In this document: piece after piece, positions 22,141 through 31,680 of the stretch
Layout: each line of letters opens with the position of its first letter
How positions within the stretch are numbered: position 1 is the stretch's first letter
Assembly: GCF_002811475.1 (NCBI RefSeq)
Contig: NZ_NPDL01000005.1
Span: forward strand, 176,823 to 240,822
DNA: 64,000 nucleotides
Reading direction: 5' to 3'
From: Leptospira hartskeerlii
GTDB taxonomy: Bacteria > Spirochaetota > Leptospiria > Leptospirales > Leptospiraceae
Translations under genes and position numbers: made by a program
The notes under the pieces: generated by a model
Databases searched by the model: none
Seen by the model: only the letters and a program-made list of their open reading frames with translations
Told to the model about the DNA's origin: nothing

Positions 22141-23925
22141 TTATTTTGTATTCTTACTTACCGAGTCTTCTTCCGTCTCAGTGACGGCGGTTGCTTTTTT
22201 GGGATTCGGTTTTAAGATCAGATCTACCAATGGGATCTCATTCTTTCTATCCAATACTGAATACAATAATGCCTTTTTGGATTCTGGAGTTGGGGAGAAG
22301 GAGAATAATATTTTCAGATTTGGTGCATCCGGCAGATCCAAAAATGGAGTTCCGTAATGTAAACATACGATCTCTGCTTCCGGAAATTTTTGAGCAAGAG
22401 AAAGAGCTAGATCCAATTCAGTTTGAGTGAATGAATGGACGACTGCACGTTTTGCTTCTTTCTTTTCTAATTTTTTACGAAGAGTCGCCAAATCAGAATT
22501 GGAAATAGAGCGAGATCTCAGATCGGAGAGAAATTCTTCTCCTTTTAAATAGAATACTGTATTTTCGACAGTTGCACTCTCAGGAAGAAAAGTTTTAGGA
22601 AAGGAAACGATCGCCTTTCTGCTTACATCTCTGTTTAGCGTATCTTGGTAATATTGAGAGAATAAATTTTCTCTATTCTTATCTTGCTCAGCAAAATGAT
22701 TTTTTAATACTTCAGGCAATTCTTTTGGGAACACGGAATTTGCTCTTCCATTTTTAGCAAGATCTCCAAATTCTGAAATGATCCCGTATTTTAATTTATA
22801 ATAAATTTGTCTTTTGACCGCTTCTTTTAGTAGATCTTTTCCTTCTCTGACTAGGGTTCCTTTTTTGTATGCCTTTAAGATCTGGTCTCTCATGGATTGA
22901 GTGGTTGGACCCCAGCTAGTCATTAAGATAATGTCCGCACCTGCAATTAGAGCGAGCACACCCGGATCTTCTTTTTGGTAATGTTCGTCAATCGCGTCCA
23001 TTTCCATTGCATCAGTAATGATCAATCCTTGGTATTGGAATTCTTTGCGAAGTAGGTCTCCTAAAATTTTAGAAGACAGAGTCGCGGGGAAATTCGGATC
23101 AATCTTGGGATACACAATATGCGCGCTCATAATCGCATCAGCGCCGTTTTGGATAGCGGTTTGGAATGGGATCAGCTCGAAACTTTTCAATTCTTCCAAT
23201 GTTTTTTCTATTTTAGGAAGTCCTAAATGACTGTCGACATTGGTGTCCCCATGACCTGGGAAATGTTTAATTACAGGAATGGAACCGCCAAGTCTTGCTC
23301 CTTCTTCATAGGAAACACCTGCGTTTAATACCGTTTCTAGATTACTTCCAAGAGATCTAGTATTGATCACTGGATTGAATGGATTATTATTAATATCCAT
23401 GTCGGGAGCGAATAAAAAGTTCAGTCCAAGTTTTCTCAATTGGTAAGAAGTGACAAAGCCGACCTTTTTAGCCATGTCCTTGTCCTTGGTTTGGCCGAGT
23501 GCCATTGCTCCAGGAAATTGAGTCACTCCGTCTTTAACTCGGATCACTCTTCCGCCTTCTTGGTCTACTGAAATGAGTAATGGTAATCCAGTATTTTCTA
23601 ATGCACTTGTTTGAAGATCCTTGTTCAAAGATTTGATTTCCGATTTGGAGCCTAAGTTCCTTCCGAATAAGATCACTCCGCCAGGTTTGATCGTCTCAAT
23701 TTCTTTTTTAGCGATCGGATCTAAAACGGTCCCTGGGATCGCAACATGGATGACTTGACCTACTAATTCTTCGGAGCTAAGTTTGGAAGTAATCTCCTCA
23801 GCTTGACGAAGCATTCCTTCTTGGATTTCCTGGGCTTGGAGTTCACTTCTGAATTGGCCCAACCAAAAGAATAAGAAGAGTAAGCAAGCAGAAGAAATGC
23901 CTGCGACTAGTAACCGTTTGAACAT
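22141..23925 (-). CDS. Glycoside hydrolase family 3, NagZ-like beta-N-acetylhexosaminidase
   Basis: A 594-residue GH3 enzyme. The N-terminus has a single hydrophobic segment ([19 protein letters not shown]), so it is exported or membrane-anchored. The catalytic (beta/alpha)8 domain shows the NagZ-specific loop [18 protein letters not shown] with the acid/base His, and ITDAMEMD with the nucleophile Asp. A C-terminal domain of about 200 residues makes it longer than cytoplasmic NagZ (~340) and closer to two-domain envelope NagZ proteins. It probably trims N-acetylglucosamine from muropeptides or peptidoglycan in the periplasm. Confidence 0.85.
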   Translation of the reverse strand: MFKRLLVAGISSACLLFLFFWLGQFRSELQAQEIQEGMLRQAEEITSKLSSEELVGQVIHVAIPGTVLDPIAKKEIETIKPGGVILFGRNLGSKSEIKSLNKDLQTSALENTGLPLLISVDQEGGRVIRVKDGVTQFPGAMALGQTKDKDMAKKVGFVTSYQLRKLGLNFLFAPDMDINNNPFNPVINTRSLGSNLETVLNAGVSYEEGARLGGSIPVIKHFPGHGDTNVDSHLGLPKIEKTLEELKSFELIPFQTAIQNGADAIMSAHIVYPKIDPNFPATLSSKILGDLLRKEFQYQGLIITDAMEMDAIDEHYQKEDPGVLALIAGADIILMTSWGPTTQSMRDQILKAYKKGTLVREGKDLLKEAVKRQIYYKLKYGIISEFGDLAKNGRANSVFPKELPEVLKNHFAEQDKNRENLFSQYYQDTLNRDVSRKAIVSFPKTFLPESATVENTVFYLKGEEFLSDLRSRSISNSDLATLRKKLEKKEAKRAVVHSFTQTELDLALSLAQKFPEAEIVCLHYGTPFLDLPDAPNLKILFSFSPTPESKKALLYSVLDRKNEIPLVDLILKPNPKKATAVTETEEDSVSKNTK

Positions 23926-24032
23926 ACTTACTAGATCCCAATCGGTTGCGTATTCGTAAAGCAGAACTTGAAGCGCCCAGTTTTTGGGACCTTGGTTAAA
24001 TGAGTAGGGTCGGATTGGGGATAGGAGAAAAA

Positions 24033-24713
24033 ATGAGCCGTTTATCGTATTATGGATTTTTTAGTATTTTAGTAATCTTCTCTTTTGTTGCTTCTTGCAA
24101 TAAAGAAGGATCTGAACAAGAACACCAGGCCACTCCTAAGATGGAAACAAAAACAAACGGCAAAAAAATCCTATTCTTTGGCGATAGTTTAACTGCGGGT
24201 TACGGCTTGAACGGACCGGAAGAATCTTTCGTCCATTTGGCCTACTTGGAACTCCGAAAACAATATCCGGATCTGGAATATGTAAATGCGGGAGTGAGTG
24301 GGGACACTACTTCAGGAGGACTTGCAAGATTAGACTGGGTTTTAAATAGAAAATACGATGTATTTGTTTTGGAATTGGGGGCAAACGATTCTTTGAGAGG
24401 ACTTCCCACCAAAATGACCGAGGACAATCTAACTAGGATCATTCGAGAGGCTCGGGCAAAATATCCTTCTATTAAAATTCTATTAATCGGAATGAGAACA
24501 CTTCCGAATATGGGTCCGGTGTACGCAAAAGAGTTTGCTTCTCTCTTTCCAAGGGTTTCTAAAAAGGAAAAGACGGAGTTTATGCCATTCTTACTGGAAG
24601 GAGTTGCTGGAGATAGGAGATTGAATCAAGATGATGGGATCCATCCCACTGCAGAGGGTCATAAGATACTCTCCAAACAACTCCTTCCATATTTGAACAA
24701 ACTATTGAAATAG
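24033..24713 (+). CDS. Lipoprotein SGNH/GDSL esterase (TesA/arylesterase-like)
   Basis: A 226-residue predicted lipoprotein. Signal peptide with lipobox ending FVAS-C22; SGNH blocks GDSLTAGYGL (catalytic Ser 52), NAGVSGDTTSGG (block II Gly), LGANDSLRG (block III Asn) and DGIHPTAEGH (catalytic Asp/His). This is the layout of TesA-type lysophospholipase/arylesterases. I start at the ATG at 24033 because AGGAGA lies just upstream; an earlier in-frame ATG at 24000 would put 11 residues before the signal peptide. It acts at the envelope on an unknown ester or thioester. Confidence 0.85.
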   Translation: MSRLSYYGFFSILVIFSFVASCNKEGSEQEHQATPKMETKTNGKKILFFGDSLTAGYGLNGPEESFVHLAYLELRKQYPDLEYVNAGVSGDTTSGGLARLDWVLNRKYDVFVLELGANDSLRGLPTKMTEDNLTRIIREARAKYPSIKILLIGMRTLPNMGPVYAKEFASLFPRVSKKEKTEFMPFLLEGVAGDRRLNQDDGIHPTAEGHKILSKQLLPYLNKLLK

Positions 24714-24810
24714 TTCGAACTTCAAATTATATAAAGTTCCGTAATATTCGTAAATGCTTGCTTTCTAATTTCGGATTGGAGATAACTCCTTCCTGGGACA
24801 GGGGCAAGAG

Positions 24811-26967
24811 ATGGTACACCAACATTATAGATCATGTACTTTATGCGAAGCTATGTGCGGACTTAGATTAGAGATTGAAGACAATGTAGTAGTCGCAGTC
24901 AGAGGAGATAAAGAGGATAAGTTTAGTAGGGGGCATCTATGTGCCAAAGGTCCTGAACTTAAAAATTTATACGAAGATCCTGACAGGCTCAAATTTCCTT
25001 TAAAACGCACAGAGAACGGATGGGAGAAGGTAGACTGGGTCACAGCTCTTACTGATATTGCTACAAAACTTGTAGAGATCCAGAAGAAATACGGAAACGA
25101 TTCTATTGCAGTATATAGCGGAAATCCGGGCGTTCATAATTACGGTACAATGTTATTTGGCCAAAGATTTATAGGACGCTTAAGAACTAAAAATAATTAT
25201 TCTGCAACTTCTGTAGACCAACTTCCTCACCAATTACTTTCCTATTGGATGTTCGGTCATCAACTACTTGTCCCAATCCCCGATATAGATAGAACCAATT
25301 TCTTTTTGATCCTCGGCGGAAACCCGTTCGCATCTAACGGAAGTTTAATGACTGTTCCTGACGTAAAAAAGAGACTCAAAGAGATCCAGGAAAGAGGAGG
25401 AAAATACGTAGTCATAGATCCAAGAAAGACTGAGACTGCAGTTCACGCGGACGAACATCATTTTATCGTTCCAGGAACGGACGCATTCTTCCTTCTGTCC
25501 ATTATAGATGCATTATTTAAGAAAAACTTAACAAAGAAGAATTCTTTAATCAAGGAAGAAGATTTACTAAAGCTAAAATCAATTGCCGAACAATACCCTG
25601 CAGCCGAAACGGAAAAACTGACTGGAATCTCCTCAGAAACAGTAGAGAGGATCGCACTCGAATTCTCCAAAGCAAATGGTGCAGTTTGTTATGGTCGTGT
25701 AGGAGTTTCTACACAAGCATTTGGGGCACTTTGCCAATGGCTGATCAATTCTATTAACTGTATCACTGGAAATATGGACTCGGTAGGAGGTGCAATGTTT
25801 ACACTTCCTGCAGTGGACATGGTAGATCCTAAAGGAGTGATGAAAAGTTCTCCTGGAAGTTTTCACACCTACGGATCAAGAGTCAGAGACTTACCTGAAT
25901 TTAACGAAGAATTACCTGTCGCTGCTCTCGCAGAAGAAATTTTAACTCCAGGACAAGGCCAGGTTAAAGCACTTGTGACTTCTGCAGGAAATCCTGTACT
26001 TTCAACACCGAACGGTTCTCAATTGGAGAAGGCGGTCTCTAATCTGGAATTTATGGTAAGCGTGGACTTTTATTTGAATGAGACTACAAAACACGCTCAT
26101 TATATTCTCCCTCCAAGTTCTGCCTTAGAGCATGACCATTACGATTTAGTGTTTAACGTTTTTGCGGTAAGGAACACAGCCAGATATAATCAACCCGCAT
26201 TCGAACCGGAAGAAGGAATGCTTCACGATTGGGAAATTTTTTCCGATCTAACGAAAAGAATAGAACTTCTAAAATCTGAAAAGCCTCTTCCTAAAGAATT
26301 GATCAAAACTAAGATCACTCCTTCTGCGATCATCGATCACGCCTTGAAGTCCGGTCCTTACGGAGAAAAATCAGGATCTTCTGTCGGAATGAGTTTGGAA
26401 CTTTTGAAAAACAGTCCTCATGGAGTGGATCTGGGAGCATTAAAACCTTGTTTTCCGGAAAGACTTTGGACAGAAGAAAAGATGATCCGACTAACACCTA
26501 AAGAAGTAGTAGGCGATCTGGATCGATTGGCAAAATACAAGCAAAAACTTCTCTCAGATAAACAAGAGAAGGGCCTATTCCTGCTGATAGGAAGAAGACA
26601 TTTAAGAAACAACAATTCATGGATGCATAATCTACCAAAACTAATGACTGGAAAAGATCGCTGCACACTCATGATACATCCGGAAGATGCAAATTTACTC
26701 GGGATCAAAGAAGAAGAAGTAGTGCTTGTGGAATCCAGAGTAGGTAAGATTGGACTACCCGCAGAAATTACGGAAGAGATGATGAGAGGAGTGGTGAGTA
26801 TTCCTCATGGATTCGGACATGCAAAAGAAGGAGTTTCATTGCAAGTTGCATCTAAGTTTGCCGGTTCCAGTATCAACGATCTGACTGACGATCAGGTTTT
26901 GGATGAACTCTCCGGAAATGCAGCATTTAGTGGCATTCCTGTTTCCTTAAGTAAAAGATCTGCGTAA
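24811..26967 (+). CDS. Molybdopterin-dependent oxidoreductase (formate dehydrogenase/nitrate reductase superfamily)
   Basis: A 718-residue bis-MGD enzyme. The N-terminal 4Fe-4S ligand set is C9-x2-C12-x3-C16 with the last Cys in HLCAKG. Central motifs include SVDQLPHQ at the usual metal-ligand region (no Cys or selenocysteine there), GGNPFASNG and a C-terminal dinucleotide-binding domain (HNLPKLMTGKDRCTLMIHPEDA). No Tat twin-arginine signal is present, so it is cytoplasmic. The substrate is unknown. The cofactor-synthesis genes moeB, moaA, moaD, moaE and mobA lie 2-7 kb downstream, a sensible context. It ends in a strong shared terminator. Confidence 0.85.
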   Translation: MVHQHYRSCTLCEAMCGLRLEIEDNVVVAVRGDKEDKFSRGHLCAKGPELKNLYEDPDRLKFPLKRTENGWEKVDWVTALTDIATKLVEIQKKYGNDSIAVYSGNPGVHNYGTMLFGQRFIGRLRTKNNYSATSVDQLPHQLLSYWMFGHQLLVPIPDIDRTNFFLILGGNPFASNGSLMTVPDVKKRLKEIQERGGKYVVIDPRKTETAVHADEHHFIVPGTDAFFLLSIIDALFKKNLTKKNSLIKEEDLLKLKSIAEQYPAAETEKLTGISSETVERIALEFSKANGAVCYGRVGVSTQAFGALCQWLINSINCITGNMDSVGGAMFTLPAVDMVDPKGVMKSSPGSFHTYGSRVRDLPEFNEELPVAALAEEILTPGQGQVKALVTSAGNPVLSTPNGSQLEKAVSNLEFMVSVDFYLNETTKHAHYILPPSSALEHDHYDLVFNVFAVRNTARYNQPAFEPEEGMLHDWEIFSDLTKRIELLKSEKPLPKELIKTKITPSAIIDHALKSGPYGEKSGSSVGMSLELLKNSPHGVDLGALKPCFPERLWTEEKMIRLTPKEVVGDLDRLAKYKQKLLSDKQEKGLFLLIGRRHLRNNNSWMHNLPKLMTGKDRCTLMIHPEDANLLGIKEEEVVLVESRVGKIGLPAEITEEMMRGVVSIPHGFGHAKEGVSLQVASKFAGSSINDLTDDQVLDELSGNAAFSGIPVSLSKRSA

Positions 26968-26977
26968 TTCAGTAAAG

Positions 26978-27004
26978 ATCCGCCTTGGGCCAACCCAGGC
27001 GGAT
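26978..27004. terminator. Bidirectional terminator between the oxidoreductase and the VOC gene
   Basis: Arms ATCCGCCT (26978-26985) and AGGCGGAT (26997-27004), extended inside by GGG/CCC with one bulged base and a CCAA loop. It lies between two convergent genes. On the minus strand it is followed by CTTTACTG and on the plus strand by TAAAAC, so T-tracts are weak, but the stem is strong. Confidence 0.7.
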
Positions 27005-27010
27005 TAAAAC

Positions 27011-27463
27011 TTAATTCTTATCGTAAGCTTCTTGCAATTTAGATATCTCTATCTTATGCATTTGCAACATTGCTTGCATCACCCTTTGTGCCTTCTCTTG
27101 GTTTTTATCATATAGATATTTTTCTAAGATTGGAGGAATGATCTGCCAAGATAAGCCAAACTTATCTTTTACCCAACCACATGGTTGTTTAGTTCCACCT
27201 GCAGAAAGTTTTTCGTAGAGGTCATCGATTTCTGCCTGAGTTTCCGCACTGATATAGATGGAGAATGCCTCGGTAAATTGGAAATGAGGACCTCCGGTAA
27301 AGGCCAAAAACTTTTGTCCTTCTATCTCAAACTTTGCGGAAGCCATACCTTCTCCTAACTTAGTAAGATTTTCTATTTTCATATTTTTGAATATACCAGA
27401 ATAGAATTGGAGTGCTTCTTCCAAGCCCTTTTCGAACATTAAAAATGGTGTTGCCTTATGCAT
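27011..27463 (-). CDS. VOC-superfamily PhnB-like protein
   Basis: A 150-residue small protein of the PhnB/'3-demethylubiquinone methyltransferase-like' branch of the vicinal-oxygen-chelate fold. It has the usual TPFLMFEKGLEEALQFY opening, FAFTGGPHFQF-like centre (FLAFTGGPHFQFTEAF) and the closing KDKFGLSWQIIP strand. A C-terminal helix rich in Met/Gln extends it. These proteins often sit next to ArsR/AHSA1 pairs, as here. Chemistry is unknown. Last gene of the four-gene run starting at 28760. Confidence 0.8.
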   Translation of the reverse strand: MHKATPFLMFEKGLEEALQFYSGIFKNMKIENLTKLGEGMASAKFEIEGQKFLAFTGGPHFQFTEAFSIYISAETQAEIDDLYEKLSAGGTKQPCGWVKDKFGLSWQIIPPILEKYLYDKNQEKAQRVMQAMLQMHKIEISKLQEAYDKN

Positions 27464-27467
27464 GATC

Positions 27468-27863
27468 TTATCCTTTACGTTTTAGGTAGATAAATCCACC
27501 CAGCCAAGAGAGCGGGATGGAAATTACGATCAATCCGATAGAATACCAAGCGGGTCCTTGGTCTCCCATTTGTATATGTCCCAATGTACTTGCGATCGTA
27601 CCAATTACACCCAAGGTGATCACGTGGCCGATCGGGCTATATGGCGAAAGTTTTGCGGTAAAAAATCCACCCAAAATAGCAAGAGCTAGACGATAAGAGA
27701 TCGCGAGAAGGAATAGGCTGTCAGACATTCTTTCTCCCATAGGAGGATAACAATTAGTAACATGTAATACTGCATCGATTGTTATCGCAGGTATCACATT
27801 GATCAAAATACCTGTAATTACCGCTCCAATACTTTTTAAGATGGACTTTGTTTTTGAATTCAT
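27468..27863 (-). CDS. Small multi-pass membrane protein
   Basis: A 131-residue protein with about four hydrophobic helices (VITGILINVIPAITIDAVL; SLFLLAISYRLALAILGGFF; VITLGVIGTIASTLGHI; GLIVISIPLSWLGGFIYL). It overlaps the AHSA1-type gene by ATGA (27860-27863) and precedes the VOC gene by 4 bases. No family is recognised with confidence. Confidence 0.75.
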   Translation of the reverse strand: MNSKTKSILKSIGAVITGILINVIPAITIDAVLHVTNCYPPMGERMSDSLFLLAISYRLALAILGGFFTAKLSPYSPIGHVITLGVIGTIASTLGHIQMGDQGPAWYSIGLIVISIPLSWLGGFIYLKRKG

Positions 27864-28378
27864 GATTTTTTTCTTCCTTGTGAAGTTTCAGTAAGAGTAC
27901 CTAGTAAAGTTTCCAAGCGATTATAACTTTGAGAAGCTCCTCCTTCCATTGGAGATTTGATCACTATATCTCTTCCTTCTTTGGTTTCGTATAAAATATT
28001 GATCGTAACAAATGTTATGCCGGATTTTTCTACAAACGTAGTCGTGAGTATAGCTTCTCCAGGATACCAAGCTTCGTCAAAAGATTCGGTATGCACTAGT
28101 TTGTCCGGTCCGGAAATTTCTTTGTAACTTCCTCCGGCTCCCATTGTAGATCCATCTTTCAAATATTTCCAAACATACCTGTATTTTCCGCCGACCTTCA
28201 GATCTACTTCGCATACGTCTAAACTCCATCCATCCGGACCGTATAACCAGCGTTTGATTAATTCAGGTTTTGTAAAACAGTCAAATACTAGGTCTTTCCC
28301 GGCACTGAATTCCCGAGTCATTACGATTTCTCTGTCTCCTTTAGCTTCTACCTTTAAGGTTCCAATAAAGCTGCTCAT
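27860..28378 (-). CDS. SRPBCC/AHSA1-domain protein
   Basis: A 172-residue START-like (AHSA1/activator of Hsp90 ATPase homologue) protein. Typical landmarks: REFSAGKDLVFDCFTKPELIKRWLYGP at the start, a GGKYRYVW strand, YKEISGPDKLVHTESF and a C-terminal amphipathic helix (GGASQSYNRLETLLGTL). These domains form a hydrophobic ligand pocket. It starts one base after the arsR gene ends; ArsR-AHSA1 pairs are widespread, usually as autoregulated units. Confidence 0.85.
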   Translation of the reverse strand: MSSFIGTLKVEAKGDREIVMTREFSAGKDLVFDCFTKPELIKRWLYGPDGWSLDVCEVDLKVGGKYRYVWKYLKDGSTMGAGGSYKEISGPDKLVHTESFDEAWYPGEAILTTTFVEKSGITFVTINILYETKEGRDIVIKSPMEGGASQSYNRLETLLGTLTETSQGRKKS

Positions 28379-28379
28379 C

Positions 28380-28760
28380 CTATTCTCCTTTCTTATTCTT
28401 ACGTTTTGGGGAAGGTTGTTTAGAAAATTTTAATTCTTCTAAAAGTGAGTCCAAATGTTTGAATCTTCCTTCCCAAAATTTTCTATAATTTTCCAGCCAT
28501 TCAGTAGCTTCTTCCAACGGTTTAGCTTCTAGTTTGCGTAATCTTTTTTGTGCATCCTTGATCCCCGAGATTAAACCCGCTCTTTCTAAAACCTTTAGAT
28601 GTTTGGAGATTGCTGGTTGGCTCATGGAGAATGGTTTTGCCAGATCCATTACGGAAACCTCTCCATTCGCCAAACGCGACAGGATTGCCCTTCTGGTTGG
28701 GTCTGAGAGCGCGGCAAAAGTCGCATCCAATCGAGCAGACTGACTAAGTGCATGATTCAT
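28380..28760 (-). CDS. ArsR-family transcriptional regulator
   Basis: A 126-residue winged-helix repressor: ATFAALSDPTRRAILSRL, then the recognition helix region FSMSQPAISKHLKVLERAGLI and a wing (KDAQKRLRKLEA). No Cys-based metal site of the ArsR/SmtB metal sensors is visible, so it belongs to the non-metal ArsR type commonly paired with AHSA1 proteins. First gene of a four-gene run. A perfect palindrome lies four bases upstream of its ATG and is probably its own operator. Confidence 0.88.
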   Translation of the reverse strand: MNHALSQSARLDATFAALSDPTRRAILSRLANGEVSVMDLAKPFSMSQPAISKHLKVLERAGLISGIKDAQKRLRKLEAKPLEEATEWLENYRKFWEGRFKHLDSLLEELKFSKQPSPKRKNKKGE

Positions 28761-28764
28761 ATTT

Positions 28765-28786
28765 TATATAACCATATGGTTATATA
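28765..28786. promoter_or_regulatory. Palindromic operator of the ArsR/AHSA1 operon
   Basis: A 22-base perfect palindrome with core AACCATATGGTT flanked by TATATA/TATATA, starting four bases upstream of the arsR ATG. Position and symmetry fit an autoregulatory ArsR site covering the promoter and translation start region. Binding is inferred from position. Confidence 0.75.
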
Positions 28787-28885
28787 TTTTAAATAATCAA
28801 GTACTTTTTGGGAAATTATTTTCGAATTCGTTTGTAGTTAGGAGTGTGACGAAGGAGGGGGAAGAATGGAATTTGATACTTATTC

Positions 28886-29974
28886 TTAAAGAATTTCTTC
28901 TAGTGCTAAAATTTTTCGTCCGCCTTGCAGAGAATACGCAGTGAGTCCAGCTTCCTTCAAGATCTTAGCCGCTTTTTTGGACCTGATGCCGGATTCACAA
29001 ATTGTAATATAGATTTTTTCTTTTGAAAAACCCAATGCACTATCCACTGAAAGTTCCGAAAGAGGAGAAAATATAGAATTACCTATTGGAGTTTCTTTTC
29101 TTTCTTCGAATTCTCTTACATCTAGTAGAATATATTTCGGGTCCTTCTTCCATTCTTTCCAATCTTTGAGATCGATCTCGTCTTTCAGGGTCTCGTCCCG
29201 CAGAGGCTTGCCCCGTAGGGGTTCTTCTCTTTTGCCAGAACCACATTCTGTACAATTCGGATCTGCTTCTAAAAAAGTTTCGTAGAATAAGGGAGACTCC
29301 CATTCCAATTGGAATGCGGAATTAGTGGGGGATTTTTCAGGGGAGAGTAGGTATTGGATCGCAAAAGATGCTTGGTATAAACCAGCAATTGCAGTTTGCA
29401 CACCTAAAACTCCTCCGTCTTCGCAGGAAAGAAGTTCGGAGCCTTCCAAATTGGGATACAAACATTTATAACAAGGTTTTCCTAAAGGGGAGAAGATCGC
29501 TACTTGAGCACTTGTTCTAAAAACGGAAGCCGTGACCAAGGGCTTATGATTTCGGATACAGAATCGATTGATCGTATATTTTGCTTGGATCTGGTCCGTG
29601 CAATCTAGAACAATATCCCAATTATTGAATATACTTGGATCTATTCTCTCTGAAAAAATTTCAGTGAATGTTTCAAGTAGGATGCCTGGTACCCTGGCTT
29701 GTATATATTCCTTGGTGACTTCCGTTTTCTTTCTACCGATATCGGAAAGAGTGAATGCGGTCTGTCTATGAAGGTTGCTTAATTCTACAGTATCGAAATC
29801 CCAAAGGCCGATTTTTCCCACGCCTGCCGTTGCTAAATGTAAAGAAGCAGGGGAACCTAAACCTCCAAGACCGATTACCAATGCGGATTTTTGAAGAAGT
29901 CCATTTTGACCGGATTCTCCTAAAAAAGGCAGTTTAGTTTGTCTGGAAAAATACTTTTTCTGCTCCGGACTCAT
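28886..29974 (-). CDS. moeB: MoeB/ThiF-type adenylyltransferase with C-terminal rhodanese domain
   Basis: A 362-residue E1-like enzyme that adenylates the C-terminal Gly of a sulfur-carrier protein (MoaD). N-terminal domain: nucleotide motif GLGGLGSPASLHLA, DFDTVELSNLHRQ, LDCTDQ and zinc Cys pairs CYKC and CTEC. A rhodanese domain follows (ILLDVREFEERK ... ICESGIRSKKAA with the sulfur-carrying Cys). This MOCS3-like fusion can activate and sulfurate the carrier in one polypeptide. It is divergent from moaA across a 58-base gap. Confidence 0.87.
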   Translation of the reverse strand: MSPEQKKYFSRQTKLPFLGESGQNGLLQKSALVIGLGGLGSPASLHLATAGVGKIGLWDFDTVELSNLHRQTAFTLSDIGRKKTEVTKEYIQARVPGILLETFTEIFSERIDPSIFNNWDIVLDCTDQIQAKYTINRFCIRNHKPLVTASVFRTSAQVAIFSPLGKPCYKCLYPNLEGSELLSCEDGGVLGVQTAIAGLYQASFAIQYLLSPEKSPTNSAFQLEWESPLFYETFLEADPNCTECGSGKREEPLRGKPLRDETLKDEIDLKDWKEWKKDPKYILLDVREFEERKETPIGNSIFSPLSELSVDSALGFSKEKIYITICESGIRSKKAAKILKEAGLTAYSLQGGRKILALEEIL

Positions 29975-30032
29975 CGTAGGAAAGGATCTTATATTTTCGC
30001 TAGCTAGACAAGACTTTTTAATTGGCTTTCAT

Positions 30033-30998
30033 ATGCGTCCGGGTATGGTAAGCTTGGACATCGTGGATGCTTATGGCCGAAAATTCGAAGTGCTTAGAGT
30101 GAGTGTTACCTCCTCTTGCGGATTCGGCTGCGTGTATTGTGCTCCAGGCACCGCATTAAATGGAGAAGGAGCACACGGTTCTTTCCTAAGTGCGGAACTT
30201 CTTCGTAAAAATATACATCTTCTTTCCCGTAAAATTTCACTTAAGGAGATCCATTTAACGGGTGGAGAGCCCACTCTTCATAAAGATCTTCCTAAGTTAG
30301 TTCAAGTTGCTAAAGAAGCAAAGATCCCAAATATTGCTCTGACCTCCAACGGATTTTTTAGAGACGGCCTGATCCGAGATCTAAAACTCGCAGGCCTTGA
30401 TAGAATGAATTTCTCTTTGGATTCACTCTCTCAGGAATCTTTTTCTTTGATCTCCGGTAAAAATCTTCCTGTACTTCGCTTATTAAACAGGATAGAGGAA
30501 GCCCTCCAAGAAGGGCTGGAAGTAAAACTAAACTGCACTGTATTAAAAGGTTATAATGAAGATCAGATCCGTCCTCTTCTTCGGTGGGCAGGAGAAAGAA
30601 ATCTTCCGATCCGATATTTGGAATTAATGAAGATGGGGCCCCTTAGAACAAAACATTCCGAGTTATTCTTCTCCGCTGCAAAGATCAAAGAAGAGTTGGG
30701 TCGGGAATTTAATTTTGAACCGGAGATTACTCCGATTGAATCCACCGCAAAATATTTTCGTACTCCTGAAGATTATAGGTTCGGGATTATTGCAAATCAT
30801 ACTGGGCCATTCTGTGATGGTTGTAATCGACTCCGGATGGACCATTTGGGAAAAATTTACGGATGTTTGAGTGATTTTCGTTCTTTCCCAGTTTCAGAAA
30901 ATGAGTCTGATCTCGAGCATTCTTTGGATCTCGCGATGAAAACAAAAAAAAACGAGTTTACCGGAAGCGAACTTTCTATGAAATATATAGGCGGATAG
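30033..30998 (+). CDS. moaA: GTP 3',8-cyclase MoaA
   Basis: First enzyme of molybdopterin synthesis. N-terminal radical SAM cluster C29-x3-C33-x2-C36 (SCGFGCVYCAPG), LTGGEPTLHKDL and the C-terminal cluster site in GPFCDGCNRLRMD ... GKIYGC. The protein ends with the catalytically important Gly-Gly. It is 321 residues, normal length. An in-frame ATG at codon 5 is an alternative start; neither has a strong ribosome-binding site. It is followed immediately by moaD with no spacer. Confidence 0.92.
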   Translation: MRPGMVSLDIVDAYGRKFEVLRVSVTSSCGFGCVYCAPGTALNGEGAHGSFLSAELLRKNIHLLSRKISLKEIHLTGGEPTLHKDLPKLVQVAKEAKIPNIALTSNGFFRDGLIRDLKLAGLDRMNFSLDSLSQESFSLISGKNLPVLRLLNRIEEALQEGLEVKLNCTVLKGYNEDQIRPLLRWAGERNLPIRYLELMKMGPLRTKHSELFFSAAKIKEELGREFNFEPEITPIESTAKYFRTPEDYRFGIIANHTGPFCDGCNRLRMDHLGKIYGCLSDFRSFPVSENESDLEHSLDLAMKTKKNEFTGSELSMKYIGG

Positions 30999-31241
30999 AT
31001 GGATATTCAACTTTTGTTTTTTGCCGCAGTCAAAGATCATTTTCCGGATCTCAAAAAAATAGAAGTCTCCGAAGGGGATTCTATTTTAAATCTTCGTAAA
31101 ATTCTCACTCATACAAATCCAGGTTCGGAATCTATTTTAAAAGTTAGCAGGTTTGCAGTGAACCAGTCCATTGTGGGTGATGATTTTGTTTTGATGGAAG
31201 GTTCTGTGGTTGCAGTGCTACCTCCTTCCAGCGGCGGTTGA
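30999..31241 (+). CDS. moaD: Molybdopterin synthase sulfur carrier subunit MoaD
   Basis: An 80-residue ubiquitin-like protein ending in the obligatory Gly-Gly (PPSSGG), which is adenylated by MoeB and thiocarboxylated to donate sulfur to the pterin. It shows FAAVKDHFPDLKK and the typical FAVNQSIVGDDFVLMEGSVV region. Its ATG follows the moaA stop directly and moaE starts one base after its own stop, so the three are translationally linked. Confidence 0.92.
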   Translation: MDIQLLFFAAVKDHFPDLKKIEVSEGDSILNLRKILTHTNPGSESILKVSRFAVNQSIVGDDFVLMEGSVVAVLPPSSGG

Positions 31242-31242
31242 T

Positions 31243-31680
31243 ATGTCCGTATTAGAAGCACATTCTCATATTTCTTCTTCTCCGATTTTTGTCTCTTCTC
31301 AGTTGCCCGATATCCCTGAAATGGGTGGTTTTGTGGTATTTTCCGGGATCGTTCGTAATCTAAACGAGGGGAAGAAGGTGACCCATCTGGAATACGAAGC
31401 ATATGCTCCGATGGCAGATGAGATGATCCGGGCAATTCTTGCAGATGCTCGCAAAAAATGGGACCTTCTTCATGCAAACTGTATTCACAGAGTAGGAAGA
31501 TTACAAATTTCTGAAATTGCGGTAATCGTCGAGACCGGATCTATGCATAGGGCGGAGGCTTACGAAGCCAATCGGTATATCATAGACCGAGTAAAACACG
31601 AGGTCCCGATCTGGAAAAAGGAATTTTATATCGATGGTTCTTCCGAGTGGTCGAAGGGCTGCGTGCATGAGAGCCATTGA
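31243..31680 (+). CDS. moaE: Molybdopterin synthase catalytic subunit MoaE
   Basis: A 145-residue large subunit of molybdopterin synthase. Visible family motifs: GGFVVFSGIVRN, VTHLEYEAYAPMADEM, HRVGRL and the C-terminal IWKKEFYIDGSSEW that receives the MoaD tail. The ATG at 31243 is chosen; the frame is open upstream but that part is inside moaD. The end overlaps mobA by 14 bases. Confidence 0.92.
   Translation: MSVLEAHSHISSSPIFVSSQLPDIPEMGGFVVFSGIVRNLNEGKKVTHLEYEAYAPMADEMIRAILADARKKWDLLHANCIHRVGRLQISEIAVIVETGSMHRAEAYEANRYIIDRVKHEVPIWKKEFYIDGSSEWSKGCVHESH

Noticed and set aside
28854..28889. Strong GGAGGGG followed by a seven-codon frame (ATG at 28866) on the plus strand
   Set aside because: Only seven codons and it runs into the end of the moeB gene; probably chance or a remnant.
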